Shown here piece by piece: positions 23,270-36,450 of a stretch of DNA of 64,000 nt. The position numbers and the translations under genes were made by a program. The notes beneath the pieces were generated by a model, which was given only the letters and a program-made list of their open reading frames with translations, searched no databases and was not told the DNA's origin. Source of the stretch: Neodontobutis hainanensis (Eukaryota; Chordata; Actinopteri; Gobiiformes; Odontobutidae); the NCBI GenBank assembly GCA_024349245.1, contig JALDNG010000007.1, forward strand, positions 5,382,501 to 5,446,500. The letters run 5' to 3'. Position 1 is the first letter of the stretch, and every line of letters starts with the position of its first letter.

Positions 23270-23350
23270 CACCCATTGGTCCCCTATTCACCGATATTGT
23301 CATTACGACAATAAAATGGCAGTTACATCCGTGCTTTTCCGCTTTTACTG
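23270..23350. repeat. Fragment of a dispersed repeat
   Basis: CCTATTCACCGATATTGTC, followed by ACAATAAAATGGCAGTTACATC, resembles 51460-51510. I cannot name the family. Confidence 0.4.
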
Positions 23351-23962
23351 CATTGTAAAACAATAGTTTTCAGATATCATTCATATTCTGGCCATAGAAA
23401 TCACAGATTTACTGTATATTTGCTCTGGATTTTTAAATTACTCAAGAAATGCCCTAAATGACCCAATTTATGTAGGCCTAGTTACGTTTACTGTAACCAC
23501 TATTCATATCATTGTACAAACCGTCTTAATGGAAAATGTTATCACCAAATCCTTGCATCATACTTTAATTACCTTTGGTAATGATGGCATAAAGGAAACA
23601 TTATCCAGGAAGCTTTATCAGCAGTCATGAGACAAATCATAATAAACCAGTTGGTTATGTGTCAAGTACAACTCACATTTAATTTTTTTGCTGAGCTTTG
23701 TTCTGTGTTGGAAAAGAATAGCACGGTAATACAAAGATTTCTCCATACATATGACTGTCCTGTTTTTTTTCTTCCATTTTTAGTTTTTGCTACTTGTATA
23801 GAGCGTTCCCCAAAAGTACAACATTGTTGATGGACTTCCCTTTGATAGAGTAAGATCAATTTTCTTCTCCAACAAATTTGATCAACTTGAAATCATTTTT
23901 ATACCAACGTGTTTATTTATTGTCATTCTGTGTGTCTCTGCACTGTCTCCCTCAGGATCTTC

Positions 23963-24804
23963 ATGGCCATGCTGGGCTTTGGCATTACCATTATGTTCTG
24001 CACTACCTTCTGTCGAGCCTGCAACCGCATGAGAGAGGAGCAGATCGAGAGGGAGGTGTGGAGGCGCAGTGAGCAAGACGGCAGGCCGCAATCTATTTAT
24101 GTCATACCCTTCCCCAGAACACTGTCCCAGGGCAGTGAGGACAACATGACAGTGCCACGCTATAGCGAGGAAATCCTTGTGCCCCCACAGTACAACACTG
24201 CCTTCAGTGAGCCTCCACCTTCCTACATCGAGGTGAGGTCATGACTGCTGTTGTTCCAATGCCACACCTTTTATTAACAGTGTGTTTTATGACGATGAGT
24301 AAAAATAAAGACATTTAATAATAATAAATCAATATATTTACGCAGTTTACCAAAATGTTAGTTAAACAGAAGTCTAATTTTCAAATACAAGTGACAAAAG
24401 TGCAACTAGGATTAAGTCACTCTTAGTTTAGTAAAGAAGATCCTTGATTAAGACACACCATTTGATGTACAATACTGCTTTTATTGTTAATATTTGCAGT
24501 TGTAAAGTTTAAAGTATGATTGACATAATATAGTTTTTATAATTTTACTTTAAGATAAAATTCTGGAGAAAAGATTATTAGTAACATGATAATATCTGTT
24601 CAAAAGAAAAAAAAATATGGCTAAAGAAGTTGACTGCCAAAATGATGCTTCCGATTTTAACCTTTTCTCTGAATCCTGTAGTTGGACAATAAGATCGAAG
24701 ACCTCCCCCCCGCCTACACAGAGTACAGTGTTCCAGTGTATCCTCTCCACCCGTCCCCCCCAGCAGCAGCAGGGGTCCAGTCAGAGCACCTGTCCCAGCC
24801 CTGA
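23963..24804 (+). CDS. Small single-pass membrane protein with PPxY motifs
   Basis: Two coding exons are seen: 23963-24232, whose exon begins at 23956 after CTCAG, and 24682-24804. The frame closes at 130 residues. The N-terminus is a membrane segment (LGFGITIMFCTTFC) followed at once by a charged juxtamembrane stretch rich in Arg and Glu. This suggests a signal-anchor with the long C-terminal tail in the cytosol. The tail has two late-domain-type motifs, PPSY near the end of the first coding exon and PPAY in the second. Both are known binding sites for WW domains of NEDD4-family ubiquitin ligases. The stop is TGA at 24802-24804, and AATAAA at 25171-25176 may end the mRNA. I do not recognise the orthologue. 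Function as a ubiquitin-ligase adaptor is only inferred from the motifs. Confidence 0.75.
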
Positions 24805-25572
24805 GAGCTGAGTGAAAAAGGGATAGAATTGCACTGCACACTGGTGCTCCTTAATGCTTTAAATATAACCTTTTATTGTGTGCCTTTCTTTTTTATGATG
24901 AAAGCTAAATGCATAGTTCCAGGTTTAAACATATTATGATTACACCGAGCCAGTAAAACACTTATGACCCAGAATAGATTTTATTTTCCCTCTAATGTAA
25001 CACTAATGTGCGTCATCTGAATGTTTGGTACACCCACTCAGTTTAGTTTCTGGGTCATATTTTTTTTTATCTGTTTTAAGAAATAACACATTTAAACAAT
25101 ATATGTGAAATTGTATAGCCAGTATAGTATAGATTCACATTAACAAACACAATGGTGCCACCGTGTGGCCAATAAAGTAGCACTTTATGTTCATGTTGAT
25201 TTTCCTCAACCATGAATCTGTGCACAGGTTGTGTCTTTGTTGTCAACCAATTAAGCATCAATTCATTTGTGTAATCTGTTATCATGTATTTATTCATAAT
25301 TGTTTACTATTTCATTCCATATGATTGTAATTGCACAATGTGAAACGAGTTTAAATTTGTTTTTTATATATACATTTTCTCTTCTGTAATAATTTTGTTT
25401 TGAAGTATTAGTTTTGTAAAGACAGTGACGGACATTACTACACAACCAAATAAACTTTATAATATAAAATAAAGCTTTGCCAAATAACAAGATCACCGTG
25501 ACTATCAATATTTTATATCATAAAATAAACCTAATTTAAATTTTACAAGATAAAAGGTTAATATACAGTATA

Positions 25573-26112
25573 TTAACCAATAACATGGTTACATGGTGTA
25601 ACATTATAAAAGTGAATGTCAAGATTTAAATATAAGTCTCCCAAAAACCTAATGCACTGATCAGTTTGCCTCATGACTGGATCTGTAAGATTTTGCACAA
25701 AGCAAGCATCTTTTACGTAGCAATGATCCGTAGCTTTTGTTTTTTTTTCCTTTCCTTTGAAGGGCATCTGGGCTTTAGTTTCTGAACAGAACACGGTCTG
25801 CATGCCCTGGAAATCATCAGGTCCCAGGTTCTGCAGTTTGTCTCTTTGTGCTTTATTTAACCAGGCCCCATGTCTGTGCACTGTACAACTCTTATGACAC
25901 CACTGTTTTCTCCACAATTCTGCCCTAGTTTCCCCTTCAAGACCCCCAACAGAATTAACAAAATTGTCTGCATGTGTAGAATGCCGTAATGGTTTCCTGA
26001 CTTGATGAATTTCTGCTAACTGTAGTAAATTTTGCAGCTTTTTGTCTTTGAACACTGACAGGCCTCTATACCATAACACCACAAGGAGCTGCTTTAGGTA
26101 CCTGATTGACAA
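25573..26112 (-). CDS. Unrecognised open frame of 179 codons
   Basis: This minus-strand frame is much longer than the other chance frames in this AT-rich interval. Its translation has mixed, protein-like composition with several cysteines (HCYVKDACFVQN), but no domain I can name. The start at 26112 is simply the first ATG. No upstream promoter or splice partner is certain. It may be a single exon of an unannotated gene, a relic of a mobile element, or chance. Confidence 0.25.
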   Translation of the reverse strand: MSIRYLKQLLVVLWYRGLSVFKDKKLQNLLQLAEIHQVRKPLRHSTHADNFVNSVGGLEGETRAELWRKQWCHKSCTVHRHGAWLNKAQRDKLQNLGPDDFQGMQTVFCSETKAQMPFKGKEKKTKATDHCYVKDACFVQNLTDPVMRQTDQCIRFLGDLYLNLDIHFYNVTPCNHVIG

Positions 26113-26297
26113 TTAATGAGTTTTAGGCCACAGTGCACAGTCACGCCAGACAAAATGCAGAAGAGTGACTATGGAGTTCTGTTCAGGAGAGACCTGAAGG
26201 ATTCTGGAATAGATTTGCAGAGAGAAACCCCCTGAGGGCTGCACTCACAGATTATGAAAAGGAATGGATGCTATGTGTTTGTGAGCCTGACCAACAG

Positions 26298-26301
<4 letters not shown>

Positions 26302-26338
<37 letters not shown>
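26302..26338. repeat. (TG)n microsatellite
   Basis: An uninterrupted TG dinucleotide run. Confidence 0.95.
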
Positions 26339-26339
<1 letters not shown>

Positions 26340-28532
26340 TGTTGTGTGCTGAAAGATGTCTGAGTGCAGTTGCCCAAAATAAAAGCCTGATGTGTGTCTC
26401 CTAGCTCACGCCTCCACAATGGTCTTTATCTGCTGTGATATAAATAGAGTGTGGATAGTCCCTACGCTGTGTCTTTCTAGACTTCATCACCACAGAACTG
26501 CACCAAAACTGTAATCCTTGAATAGCCTCAATTATCTTCAGGGTTCAACTGATTCAAAACAAGACAATTCTTTTTGTTTTGGCCAGTATGACAGCAGAGT
26601 TGTGGATGTTAAGATTGTTCTTCGGTTCTTAGAGGTTTATGATTTTACAACCAGAATGACATTATTAACAAACATGTGGGTATTTGTTAATAAAAAAGGT
26701 GGACAACAACATAATGATACATTAACATATAAGTAATCAGCTTCGAAATCAGCACTATATTTAAGTATGAATTTATAAAAAGGTAAGTACGTAACGGTTC
26801 TTCTTTTCATTCTTATATATGATTTCATGCTCATAAAACCTGTATCATCTGCGTCTAAACATTGATGATTTGTTGATGGGATAAAAGCATGTCATGACAT
26901 TGTTCTATTCGAACTGCAGAGGTTTTTAAGTTAGGGTTACAGTAGGGTGAGTCACTTTATACTCGCACAGACCACGTTTGGTATGTGTGAGGGCGTCATG
27001 TGTCGGCTGGGGACGAACAACATTCCAGTGTAAATCCTAAAGTGTGTTTGGACACAGGTAAACAGCACAGATCTATTTAAAGGCTCGGACCAGATGATAG
27101 TCAGTGGGCCTCAGGCTTCTTGAGAGGCCTCTGCGTTCTGCCCATGTAGTAAAACTTTGTTTGCTTACGTTCTCAGTGTATTTTTTAAAATACACATCAC
27201 AGATTGGTTCCTCCACCTTCAGTGGGCTCCATTTAGTAGTTTACTTGGAGGGAACAAGAGACTTAAGTACAATACTCTGAAGTTCACAGTGTATAGTATG
27301 TGTTGATGTTTGACCGTATAGAATAACTGAGGCAGTTTAACATCTTTCCGCTGGAGGATAAAACCTTCTGACAAGCCTATAATGTTGACATTTACTAACT
27401 TGAATATGATGTAAAAGTGCTATAGGCCTTAAATGATATAGTGTTATTTGTTTTTTTTGTTTTTACAGTCATGGTGTATTGACTTACAATATTAAATCTA
27501 CAAAGCTTTGCAGGTAGCTACATAAATAACAAAGTTTAACTACAGTCTCTGGTTAGTGACATGACTGAGCCCCCCTGAGTGGCTGCCAAAAATGAATTTC
27601 AATGCGGCAACAGGGATAATGTAAATAAACATTTGTTATAAATATTTTACTATATGTTTTTTATTGTCATTGATTGGTCCATTATTTCCTTTTGCATCTG
27701 TCTAAAAGTGAAGTGTATAGTTTATGTGCAAAGTTTAAGGGGCCGACCATTATCCATTTGTAACCTAAAGACCCAATAATGTTATATAATGTGTTATAAT
27801 TCAACAGCATGCCACACACCAAGATCTTTTATGACCACTTTAAGCCATACGTGACAGCACTTTCCAATCTTCCTTGTCTTTTTTCCCTGACACTGTTGCT
27901 ATAATATCCTCGTGTCCATAAGGGGAAACTGTCTCTTTTCACATGGACATGCCTCTGATATGTACACATGCTGTAATCATGTAATCCATCTGTACACAAA
28001 CATGTGACTAAATCAAGTTACAGACAAGAATACTATCCCATTAACTTTGATAATCATTCAAATATATTTCTTGTGGCAGAGCCAACTTTGAATTACAGAT
28101 AGAGTGTTTTTTTTAAGCTGTTGTGTGAAGATACAAAGGAGGCTCAGAAGCTGTGGCAGTGCAGGGGGCGGTGGGCATGACACATGTACAAGCTTTCTAC
28201 TACAGTATTCTCTCATCTATATGCACAATAAGACACTCATTGTGTTCACAAGATTCCAGTGAATATAAAGTAGAGGGCATTGAGGTCCTGTTTATGAGAG
28301 CCGAGCCATTTGTTGTTGAATGAATACAAGGTTTTAATAAGACTTTCTCTACTTTAGTGGAGCGGTTACATAATAGTAGACTACACATCCCACCATCACC
28401 AGTCATTTCACTCGCTGTGATGCACGTGCATGTGTGTGTCTGCATGGGGTGGGGGGTGTCTCTTCACGCCTCCCCATATTTATTCCCAGTGCTGCCATAG
28501 GTTCGACTCAAAGGTAACGACGCGTACGTGGG

Positions 28533-28618
28533 CTTTAAAAGGATCTACGGCGCTCGCTCTTGCCTTCTTTTTTATCGTTCATTGCCACTTTTTCTTGTGT
28601 CTGTCAGCTTACAGCAAC
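28533..28618 (+). promoter_or_regulatory. Core promoter and 5' UTR of the low-complexity gene
   Basis: A TATA-like CTTTAAAAGG at 28533-28542 lies about 75 bases before the start codon at 28619. The leader between them is pyrimidine-rich. The surrounding 200 bases are more GC-rich than the flanks. Confidence 0.45.
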
Positions 28619-31600
28619 ATGCCCAGCAAGAGGAAGAAGAACAAGCGCCGCATGCGCAGGGTGGTAAGTGTTTTTCTCATCACAATCATGCATTTGTGAA
28701 CTGATAACAACAATGAAAAATATATAGCTTTTACAGGCTGAGCCAAAGAAGGGAAGTTACATTTTTGCCTACAATTAATAGCTGTAGTTTTTTTCGTAAA
28801 GCGTGGTTCTAAATTTGATATTGAAAACAGTTGTTATGGTTCTTTTGCGTTGCTCATGCGCACATCATATTGAGCTCTTGCTTTGAGATACGCACGTAAA
28901 ATTTATCCAAAATATACATAGTAAAAAGTAGAGTTTTTTTGTTTGTTTTTTGTTATTTATGTCGGTCATTTCTTATGTAAATTCTCTCTCGAGCCTCGTG
29001 TTTCAATGGAGGAAAAACACAATGTATACCTTGCTCACAAAAACAAACCCATATACAGTAAAGCACCTGGCTACAGAACGAACAGAGTCGTCTATCTTGT
29101 AAAAAGTCTTATCGGGGGGTAACAGTGACAGCAGCATATAGGGACCTGAAATAAATCTGACTTCTTTACATTGAGTGCCACAGTGAAGTGGGTGTGGCAA
29201 ACTGGGGGAAGAGGTTGGGAGCCGTCTATTGCCTGAGTAGGTAATAGTGGCAAGTAACAAGGAGGCTCCAGTTTCACAAGCTCAAGGTGACGTCAACATC
29301 AAGCACTTTGATCACAATCAATACGTCTAATAAAAGTAATACACTGGATAATGCATATTCCTTTTGACAATTGTTTACCCTCATTACTTCAGCGTTTACT
29401 TGGCCTGGAGTTGAAATCCCTCCCTCCACCAGCCCTGCGCTCTCATCTCTCATCACCACAGCTGTATATGGTAGTGTGTCCAATGGAGGAACGCCCTGCA
29501 GAATGTCAGATTATAATGGTCCACCAGCAAGTCACTTACACCTTAGTGTTATCCCCACTATCACCCGACAGCGATATCTAGTGAAGAGGTTGAGGAGACT
29601 CCTTGACATGTGTCTAAATGTCCCTCTTTTTGCCACACAAGCCGTGACATTCCTTAAGTGAACCCTTATTTTGCTCTGACTGAACACAGCAGTGGGTATT
29701 CATACCATGCACTCTGTTGTCAGTTGTGTTGGCATTCCCGGACAGGGTTATGCATACAGTATACAGTATGTACACATGGCTCAAAACACATCCAAAGCCC
29801 ATCTTTCTGTGGGCCTGACAAAAGCGTTCGGTGGAGTGATTGTACCCTGATTATAAGCTGATTATGATGTGATTAGGCTTAGTGTTTGGCCTGCGGGGCA
29901 CCCATCAGTGCTGCTGACTCGCACGGTTTCCATTCCCGCTTCGCCAGACCTGTCAGGACAGCTCTGATTCAACTAATTGGCTCCCTTTATCTAACTAGCT
30001 TTTGGCTGGGCCCTGTCCCAGTAGTGTAACCCCTCCACATCATGGTCCATATTCCTAAAAGCTCTGTTTAAGCCCCAGGAGGTTTTGTCCTTAGCTGAAA
30101 GAAATGTTGAACCAGACAGGGTTGGTATTCCTCCACACACTTTGACAATAACATACTATGATCACATGGAAACTCAAAAACACAAAAACACAAGCATAAT
30201 AATCTAAAAAGAAGTGTCACAACTAAAGACAATCTCTAACTCAAACACAAGCTTCTTCACGCTGACCTTTGACAGTGTGAAAAGTGATTTATTTTGTGCA
30301 AACTGTGCAAATCCAAAGTATGTGAAACCTATTTCATTATTATGTTCTATTAAATACTTTGTGTCTTTTTGTCCATGCAGCAAGCTCAGAGGAGACTTCT
30401 AGAGGAACAGTATACAACCTCTCCACCGGTCAAAGCAACTCCTTCCATTGCAGTAGGTGCACCTGGAACAGAAAAAAAAAAAGAAGTGGCTAAAACAAAG
30501 AAGCCAGCGCCACCAAAAGTTCCAGAAGCAGTTCCAATTGCTCCACCGATCACAGCAACTCCTACCATTGCTGTAGGTGCACCTGGAACAGAAAAAAAAA
30601 AAGAAGTGGCTAAAACAAAGAAGCCAGCTCCACCAAAAGTTCCAGAAGCAGTTCTAATTGCTGTACCCATTGTGGAGAGACCCAAAGTTATACCGAAAAC
30701 TGAATCACCTAAAGAACCTGTTGCCAAGCCTGCCCCAGTAAAGTTAGAGACACCAGAGCCTGAACCTGAGGTCGTGGTACTGGAAGAGACCCCGGTAGAA
30801 GTGGAACTCCAAGTCCCAGCTCCAGTCATCAAAGAAGCGCCTGTCATAGAGACTTCACTGGAACCGGCTAAAGTACAAAAAGATGAACCTATTATTGCTG
30901 CAGCAGAACCAGTAACTAAGGTAGGAGTCAGATTCTGAAATAATGCTGCAATAATGGGGTTTGTTTGTTGATACTATGTAATTAAACCTAAAAACAGGCA
31001 CCACATTTGTGTTTGGTAAAAGCTGAGAGTATGTGGTAAATTATGAAAGATTATACCTTAATAATGACATGCACAATTTACAGACATCTAGTGGTGAAGT
31101 TTAAGATTACAACCAACTCTATTTAAACATTACATCACCCATGCTTTAATACTTTTAACATTACAGTCAGCAGCATGGAAGGGATCGAAATATAAAAATA
31201 TAAATAGTTTTTATGTACACAAAAAGGCCTATAGCTCTCAAATATTGTTTGCAAATCTGTCCAAATCTGCGTTAGTGAGCACTTCTCCTTTGCCAATAAT
31301 CCATCTATCTCACAGGTGTATCATATATCAGGTGTATGTAGGTGTATAAGTGGCTGATTAGAGAGCATGATTATTGCACAGGTGTGCCATAGGCTGGCCA
31401 CAATAAAAGGCCACTCTAAAATATGCAGTTTTATTTGGGGGGGGGGGTGTCTGTGCAACATATCTCCTTTACATAGAGTTGATCAGGTTGTTGATTGTAA
31501 CTGTGGAATGCTGGTCCACGCCTCTTCAATGGTGATATTGGCAGGATCTGGAACACACTGATCCAGAGCATCCCAAACATGCTCAATGGGTGACATGTCG

Positions 31601-34600
31601 GTGAGTATCTGACCAGCTTCCAGTATTTGTGTACAGATTCTTGCAACATGGGGCCGTGCATTATCCTGCTGCAACATAATAATAATAATAATAAACTTTA
31701 TTTTATAAAGCGCCTTTAAAGGCAACTTCTCAAAGCGCTGTACAAAACAAGCAATACAAAGCTCAAACAATAAAATAACATCAACAATCAAAGCTAATTT
31801 AAAAATTAAAACAATAAAATAACATCAACAATCAAATGCTAGTTTAAAAAAATAAGTCTTAAGTCTACCTTTAAAAATGTCATAGCCCTGTGCTTCCCTA
31901 AGATCAGGAGGCAGAGAATTCCAAAGGACAGGAGCATATGAAGAAAAGGCCCTGTCACCCATAGATCTTAAGCGTGTTTGAGGAACAGACAACAAGTTGG
32001 ATTGTGCAGAACGCAATCTCCGAGTTGGGGTATAGGAGGTTAACAATTCAGATAAATAATAAGGGGCCAAGCCATGTAATGCTTTATATGTCAGCATCAT
32101 GATTTTAAAATCTACTCTGAATCTGACTGGGAGCCAGTGTAAGGACTCCAAAACTGGAGTGATGTGATCGCTAACCCTGGTCCCAGTCAATATCCTGGCG
32201 GCCGAGTTTTGTACGTATTGTAGTTTTTTAAGTGTGGCTTTAGAGACTCCGGCTAGAAGGGCGTTACAGTAATCTATCCTAGAGATGACAAAGGAGTTCA
32301 TCAGCTTTTCAGCTACTGAGAAATTTAGCATAGGACGTAGTCTAGCTATATTTCTGAGGTGAAAAAAGGATGATTTAACTGTGCTCTGGACAAAAGAATC
32401 AAATGAAAGCCTGTTATCAAAAATAACTCCAAGATTCCTCACTTTAGCTTGAGTATCCAAGACAGAGCCATCAATGGTCAAAGATAAGGAACCAACTTTT
32501 GAAATTTGTTGACGGAACCAATAAGCATAATTTCGGTTTTGCCACTATTCAGACACAAAGAATTTGTACTCATCCATTCCTTTATCTCAGAAACACAGCC
32601 AGACAGAAAATCAACATCAAGATGTTCACCAGGCTTTGAGTGTATATAAATCTGAGTATCATCAGCATAAAAGTGATAATGAAGGCCAAGCGATCTCAAC
32701 AAATGTCCAAGTGGTGCCAGATAAATATTAAAAAGCAGAGGGCCCAAGACTGAGCCCTGAGGAACCCCAGTGAGAACAGAGCTAGTCTCAGACTTGAAAC
32801 CGCCCATGGAAATGAACTGAGAACGGTCAGTAAAATAGGATTTAAACCACTTCAAAGCTGTCCCAGACACACCAAAATCTTGTTCAAGGCGGGCGAGTAA
32901 TAGACTATGGTCAACCGTATCAAAAGCTGCTTTTAAATCAAGAAGGATAAGAATGGAAGCCACACCAGAGTCAGAAGCCATCAACAGATCATTAGTAACT
33001 CTGACCAAAGCCGTTTCAGTACTATGGAATTTACGAAAACCTGACTGAAGAGGATCAAACAGGTTATTAATTGCTAGATGGTTACGTAAATGAAAGGCAA
33101 CAACCCGCTCAAGTATTTTTGCCATGAACGGAAGGTTGGAAATGGGTCGAAAATTATTAAAATCCTCCAGAATGGTATTTTCTTTTTTTGATACTGGGGT
33201 TACAGCAGCAATCTTTAATGCTGCTGGAACCTCTCCCGTCTGCAATGAATCATTTATAATACTGAGGACAATAGGGCTCAAAACATCGAAGCAGGATTTA
33301 AATAAGCTCGAGGGAATAGGATCAAGCAAGCAAGTGGTAGGTTTCATGCTTGATACCTCCCTTTTGAGACCCTCAGTATCAAGATGTGGGAAAGTAGTGA
33401 AAGGAGAACCAGTAAACCCAGATGAACAGAGAAGTGAGGCAGAGTGAGCAGATGCAACAGAAATGTGTTTGCGAACACTTTCAATTTTAGAGTTAAAAAA
33501 TTTAAGAAAAGAATCACATATCTGTTGAGAAACAGGCAAGGAGGTGGCAGCATCAACTTTAAGCAGTCTGTTTATAGTTTGAAACAATTGTCTAGGGTTT
33601 CCTTTATTGTTTTCAATAGTGTGAGAAAAATAAGAAGATCTTTCAGTCTTAATTGATGCTCTGTAGTCACTCAGAAGGTCCTTCCAAGCCAAATAGTGAC
33701 CATTCAAGCCAGTAAGACGCCATTTACGCTCCATTTTACGACATGCAGCCTTCCTAGTGCGCAAATTATCATTATACCAAGGAGCAGTGCGGGCTGAGGT
33801 AATCTGTCGTGACCTCAGAGGAGCATAAGAGTCAAGATTAGTAACAAGTGCATTGTTAAACTGTGAAACTTTCTCCTCCAAAGATGTTAAATGCTGGTCA
33901 CTTAAAGTGGATACAACAGAGTTAGCAAAAACTGTGTGATCAATAGACTTCCACTTCCGGAATGTTGCAGTTCGTTTTGTAGGCACGCTTGAGAGATGCA
34001 TCTCCAGATTAAAGAAAACAGCTGAGTGATCAGACAATCCAATGTCAACAGATGATAACTGTGATACAAATGAACCATTTGATATCACAAGATCCAGGGT
34101 ATGACCTTTACAATGAGTTGGGCCTGTTACCAGCTGTGAGAAGTCCAGACAGTCAAGAAGCGATAAAAATTCCTTGGCAGCCGCAGAGTCACTTCGGTCC
34201 ACATGTATATTAAAATCCCCCACAATAAGAATTCTGTGGAACTTCAAGCTCAACATAGACAGAAACTCAGCAAACTCTGATGTGAAAGCTTCATGTGATG
34301 TTTTAGGTGGTTTATAGACTGTTGCAATGATGGTAGATGTAGGAGCAGAAATACTCAGAACTAGGCATTCAAATGATGAGAACAGGGAAACAGATACAGG
34401 GCTTAACTTGTATTGCAAGTTGTAAACCACAATAATGCCTCCACCTCTGCCAGATAACCTCGGAAGATCAAAGATTCCAAAACCAGCAGGAGTGATCTGA
34501 TTAAACAGTAGTCCATCATTTTCTCTATGCCATGTTTCAGTTAAAAACAGAAGGTCCAACTTTTTGTCCAGAATAAAATCCGATAAGAACAGTGCCTTGT

Positions 34601-36450
34601 TATTCACAGAGCGGGCATTAAATAATGCAGCATGAGCCGAGCTATGAAATGGAGTCAACAATGGCTTAATCTCCGCCCGGGGTATTAGTATTAAATTACG
34701 TCGATTAATACCAGTGTAAAACAGATTGTTAGTCCTACGTCGGCGTATAGAAATACAAATGCCGGGAGAAGATGAAGCTGTAAAGCTTCGCCTCAAACCC
34801 CGTGAATATACCGTTTAGGACGTAGCAAGCCAGTGTCACGGCAAAGATCGTATGAGTCTTTAGCTAAACGAGATGGGTTCTTTTTTAAATTCAACAGTTC
34901 GCGTACAGAGTACCTTAGGGCCATAGTCATTAAATCCACAAACACAGCTGGTTCTAGGCGTTGAATCTCTGTAGCACACCGTAATCTTGATGTCGTAGAA
35001 TCCACAAACACAGACCAACGCGTTGAAATCCCCGACGCTCGTTGCAAATTATTCCATTGCAGATATTTCAGGTGAAGCACAGCAATAAAAACAACAATCC
35101 GAAACAAGTAAAATGGCACCACCATTTCAAACATAGAGGCGCTTAAAATAGTATTAAAACATTGCTAAAACAAACAAAATCAGTGAGAGGAGCGGCAGCC
35201 AAAACGCGCCAGCGTACCCGACCCGGAAAAGTATTTTAACATGTGGTGATGGTCATGGATGAATGGCACAACAATGTGCCTCAGGATCTCATTACGGTAT
35301 CTCTGTGCATTTAAAATGACATCAATAAGATGCACCGTTTGTTGTTCATAACTTACCTGCCCATTACCCCACCAACACCGTGGGCCACTCGATCCACACT
35401 GATGACACAGCAAACCGCTCACCCACACGACGCCATACGTCTGCCATCTGCCCTGGACAGTGAAAACAGGGATTCGTCCGTAAAGAGAACACCTCTAGAA
35501 AGTGCTACACAACAGAGCATTTGTGAGCATTTGTCCACTCAAGTCAGTTACGACAACAAACTGCAATCAGGTCAAGACCCCAATAAGGACGACAAACAGA
35601 TGAGCTTTCCTGAGACGTTTTTTTGACGAGAGCTTTGAGTTTGTGCAGAGATTCTTTGGTTGTGCAAACCGATTGTTGCAACAGCTGTCCAGGTGGCTGG
35701 TCTCAGAGGATCTTTTGGGCGGCAGTGGCTCAGTGGTAGAGCGGCCGTCCTTCAACCGGAATGTAGTAGGTTCAATTCCCGCTCTCCCCACAGTTCATAC
35801 TGTCGTTGTGCCCTTGGGCAAGACACTTAACCCACCTTGCCTTGTATGATTGTGTAAGAATGTGAATGTATGTGGTGATGGTCAGAGAGGCCGTGGTGCG
35901 GAATGGCTGCCACGTCTCTGTCAGTGTGCCCCAGGGCAGCTGTGGTTACAGATGTAGCTTACCACCACCAGTGTGTGACTGTGTATGAACGAATAATTGA
36001 TATGTAAAGCGTCTTTGCGTCCCAAGAAAAAGCGCTATATAAAATTGAAGTATTAATAATAATAATAATAATCTTGGAGGTGAAGATGCTGGATCTCGAG
36101 GTCCTGGGCTGGTGTGGTTACACATGGTCTGCGGTTGTGAGGCCGGTTGGATGTACTGGCAAATTCTCTAAAACACCTTTGAAACTGGCTTATGGTAGAG
36201 GAATTAATATTCAATTCTTGGGAATCAGCTCTGGTGGACATTCCTGCAGTCTGTATGCCAATTTCAAAACTTGTAACTTATGTGGCAAAACTCCACATTT
36301 TAGAGTGGCCCTTTATTGTGACCAGCCAGAGGCACACCTGTGCTCTCTAATCAGCATCTTGATGTGGCACATCTATGAGGTGGATAGATTAATTTGTGTG
36401 TTAGTGTTCACTAATACAGATTTGAACAGATTTGTGAACATAGAAATAGT

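Larger units (their letters stand above)
25177..28430. other. Intergenic region with one unexplained open frame and a GT microsatellite
   Basis: It contains the minus-strand open frame at 25573-26112 and a (TG)n run at 26302-26338. It also has an isolated TATAAATAG at about 26440-26448 that could be a core promoter for an unseen transcript. The rest is AT-rich without recognisable genes. Confidence 0.4.
31678..35237 (-). mobile_element. Near full-length L2-type LINE inserted into the Tc1 transposase
   Basis: On the minus strand there is a short first frame, then an endonuclease-reverse transcriptase frame, then a 3' tail ending in (TTA)n. The direct repeat AACAT flanks it at 31673-31677 and 35238-35242, and removing the insert rejoins the transposase at HHHML/QQDNA. 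The insertion is therefore later than the Tc1. The length is 3.56 kb. Confidence 0.88.

Noticed and set aside
24578..24841. Minus-strand frame of 87 codons
   Set aside because: It is antisense to the second coding exon of the PPxY gene.
30386..30847. 153-codon minus-strand frame
   Set aside because: It is the antisense shadow of exon 2 of the low-complexity gene; its Gly/Ser/Thr richness follows from the repeats.
33124..33447. Plus-strand frame inside the LINE
   Set aside because: It is antisense to the reverse transcriptase frame.
35719..35790. Functional tRNA gene
   Set aside because: The A and B boxes are clear, but the segment continues into a SINE body with tail and target duplication, so it is a retroposon head.
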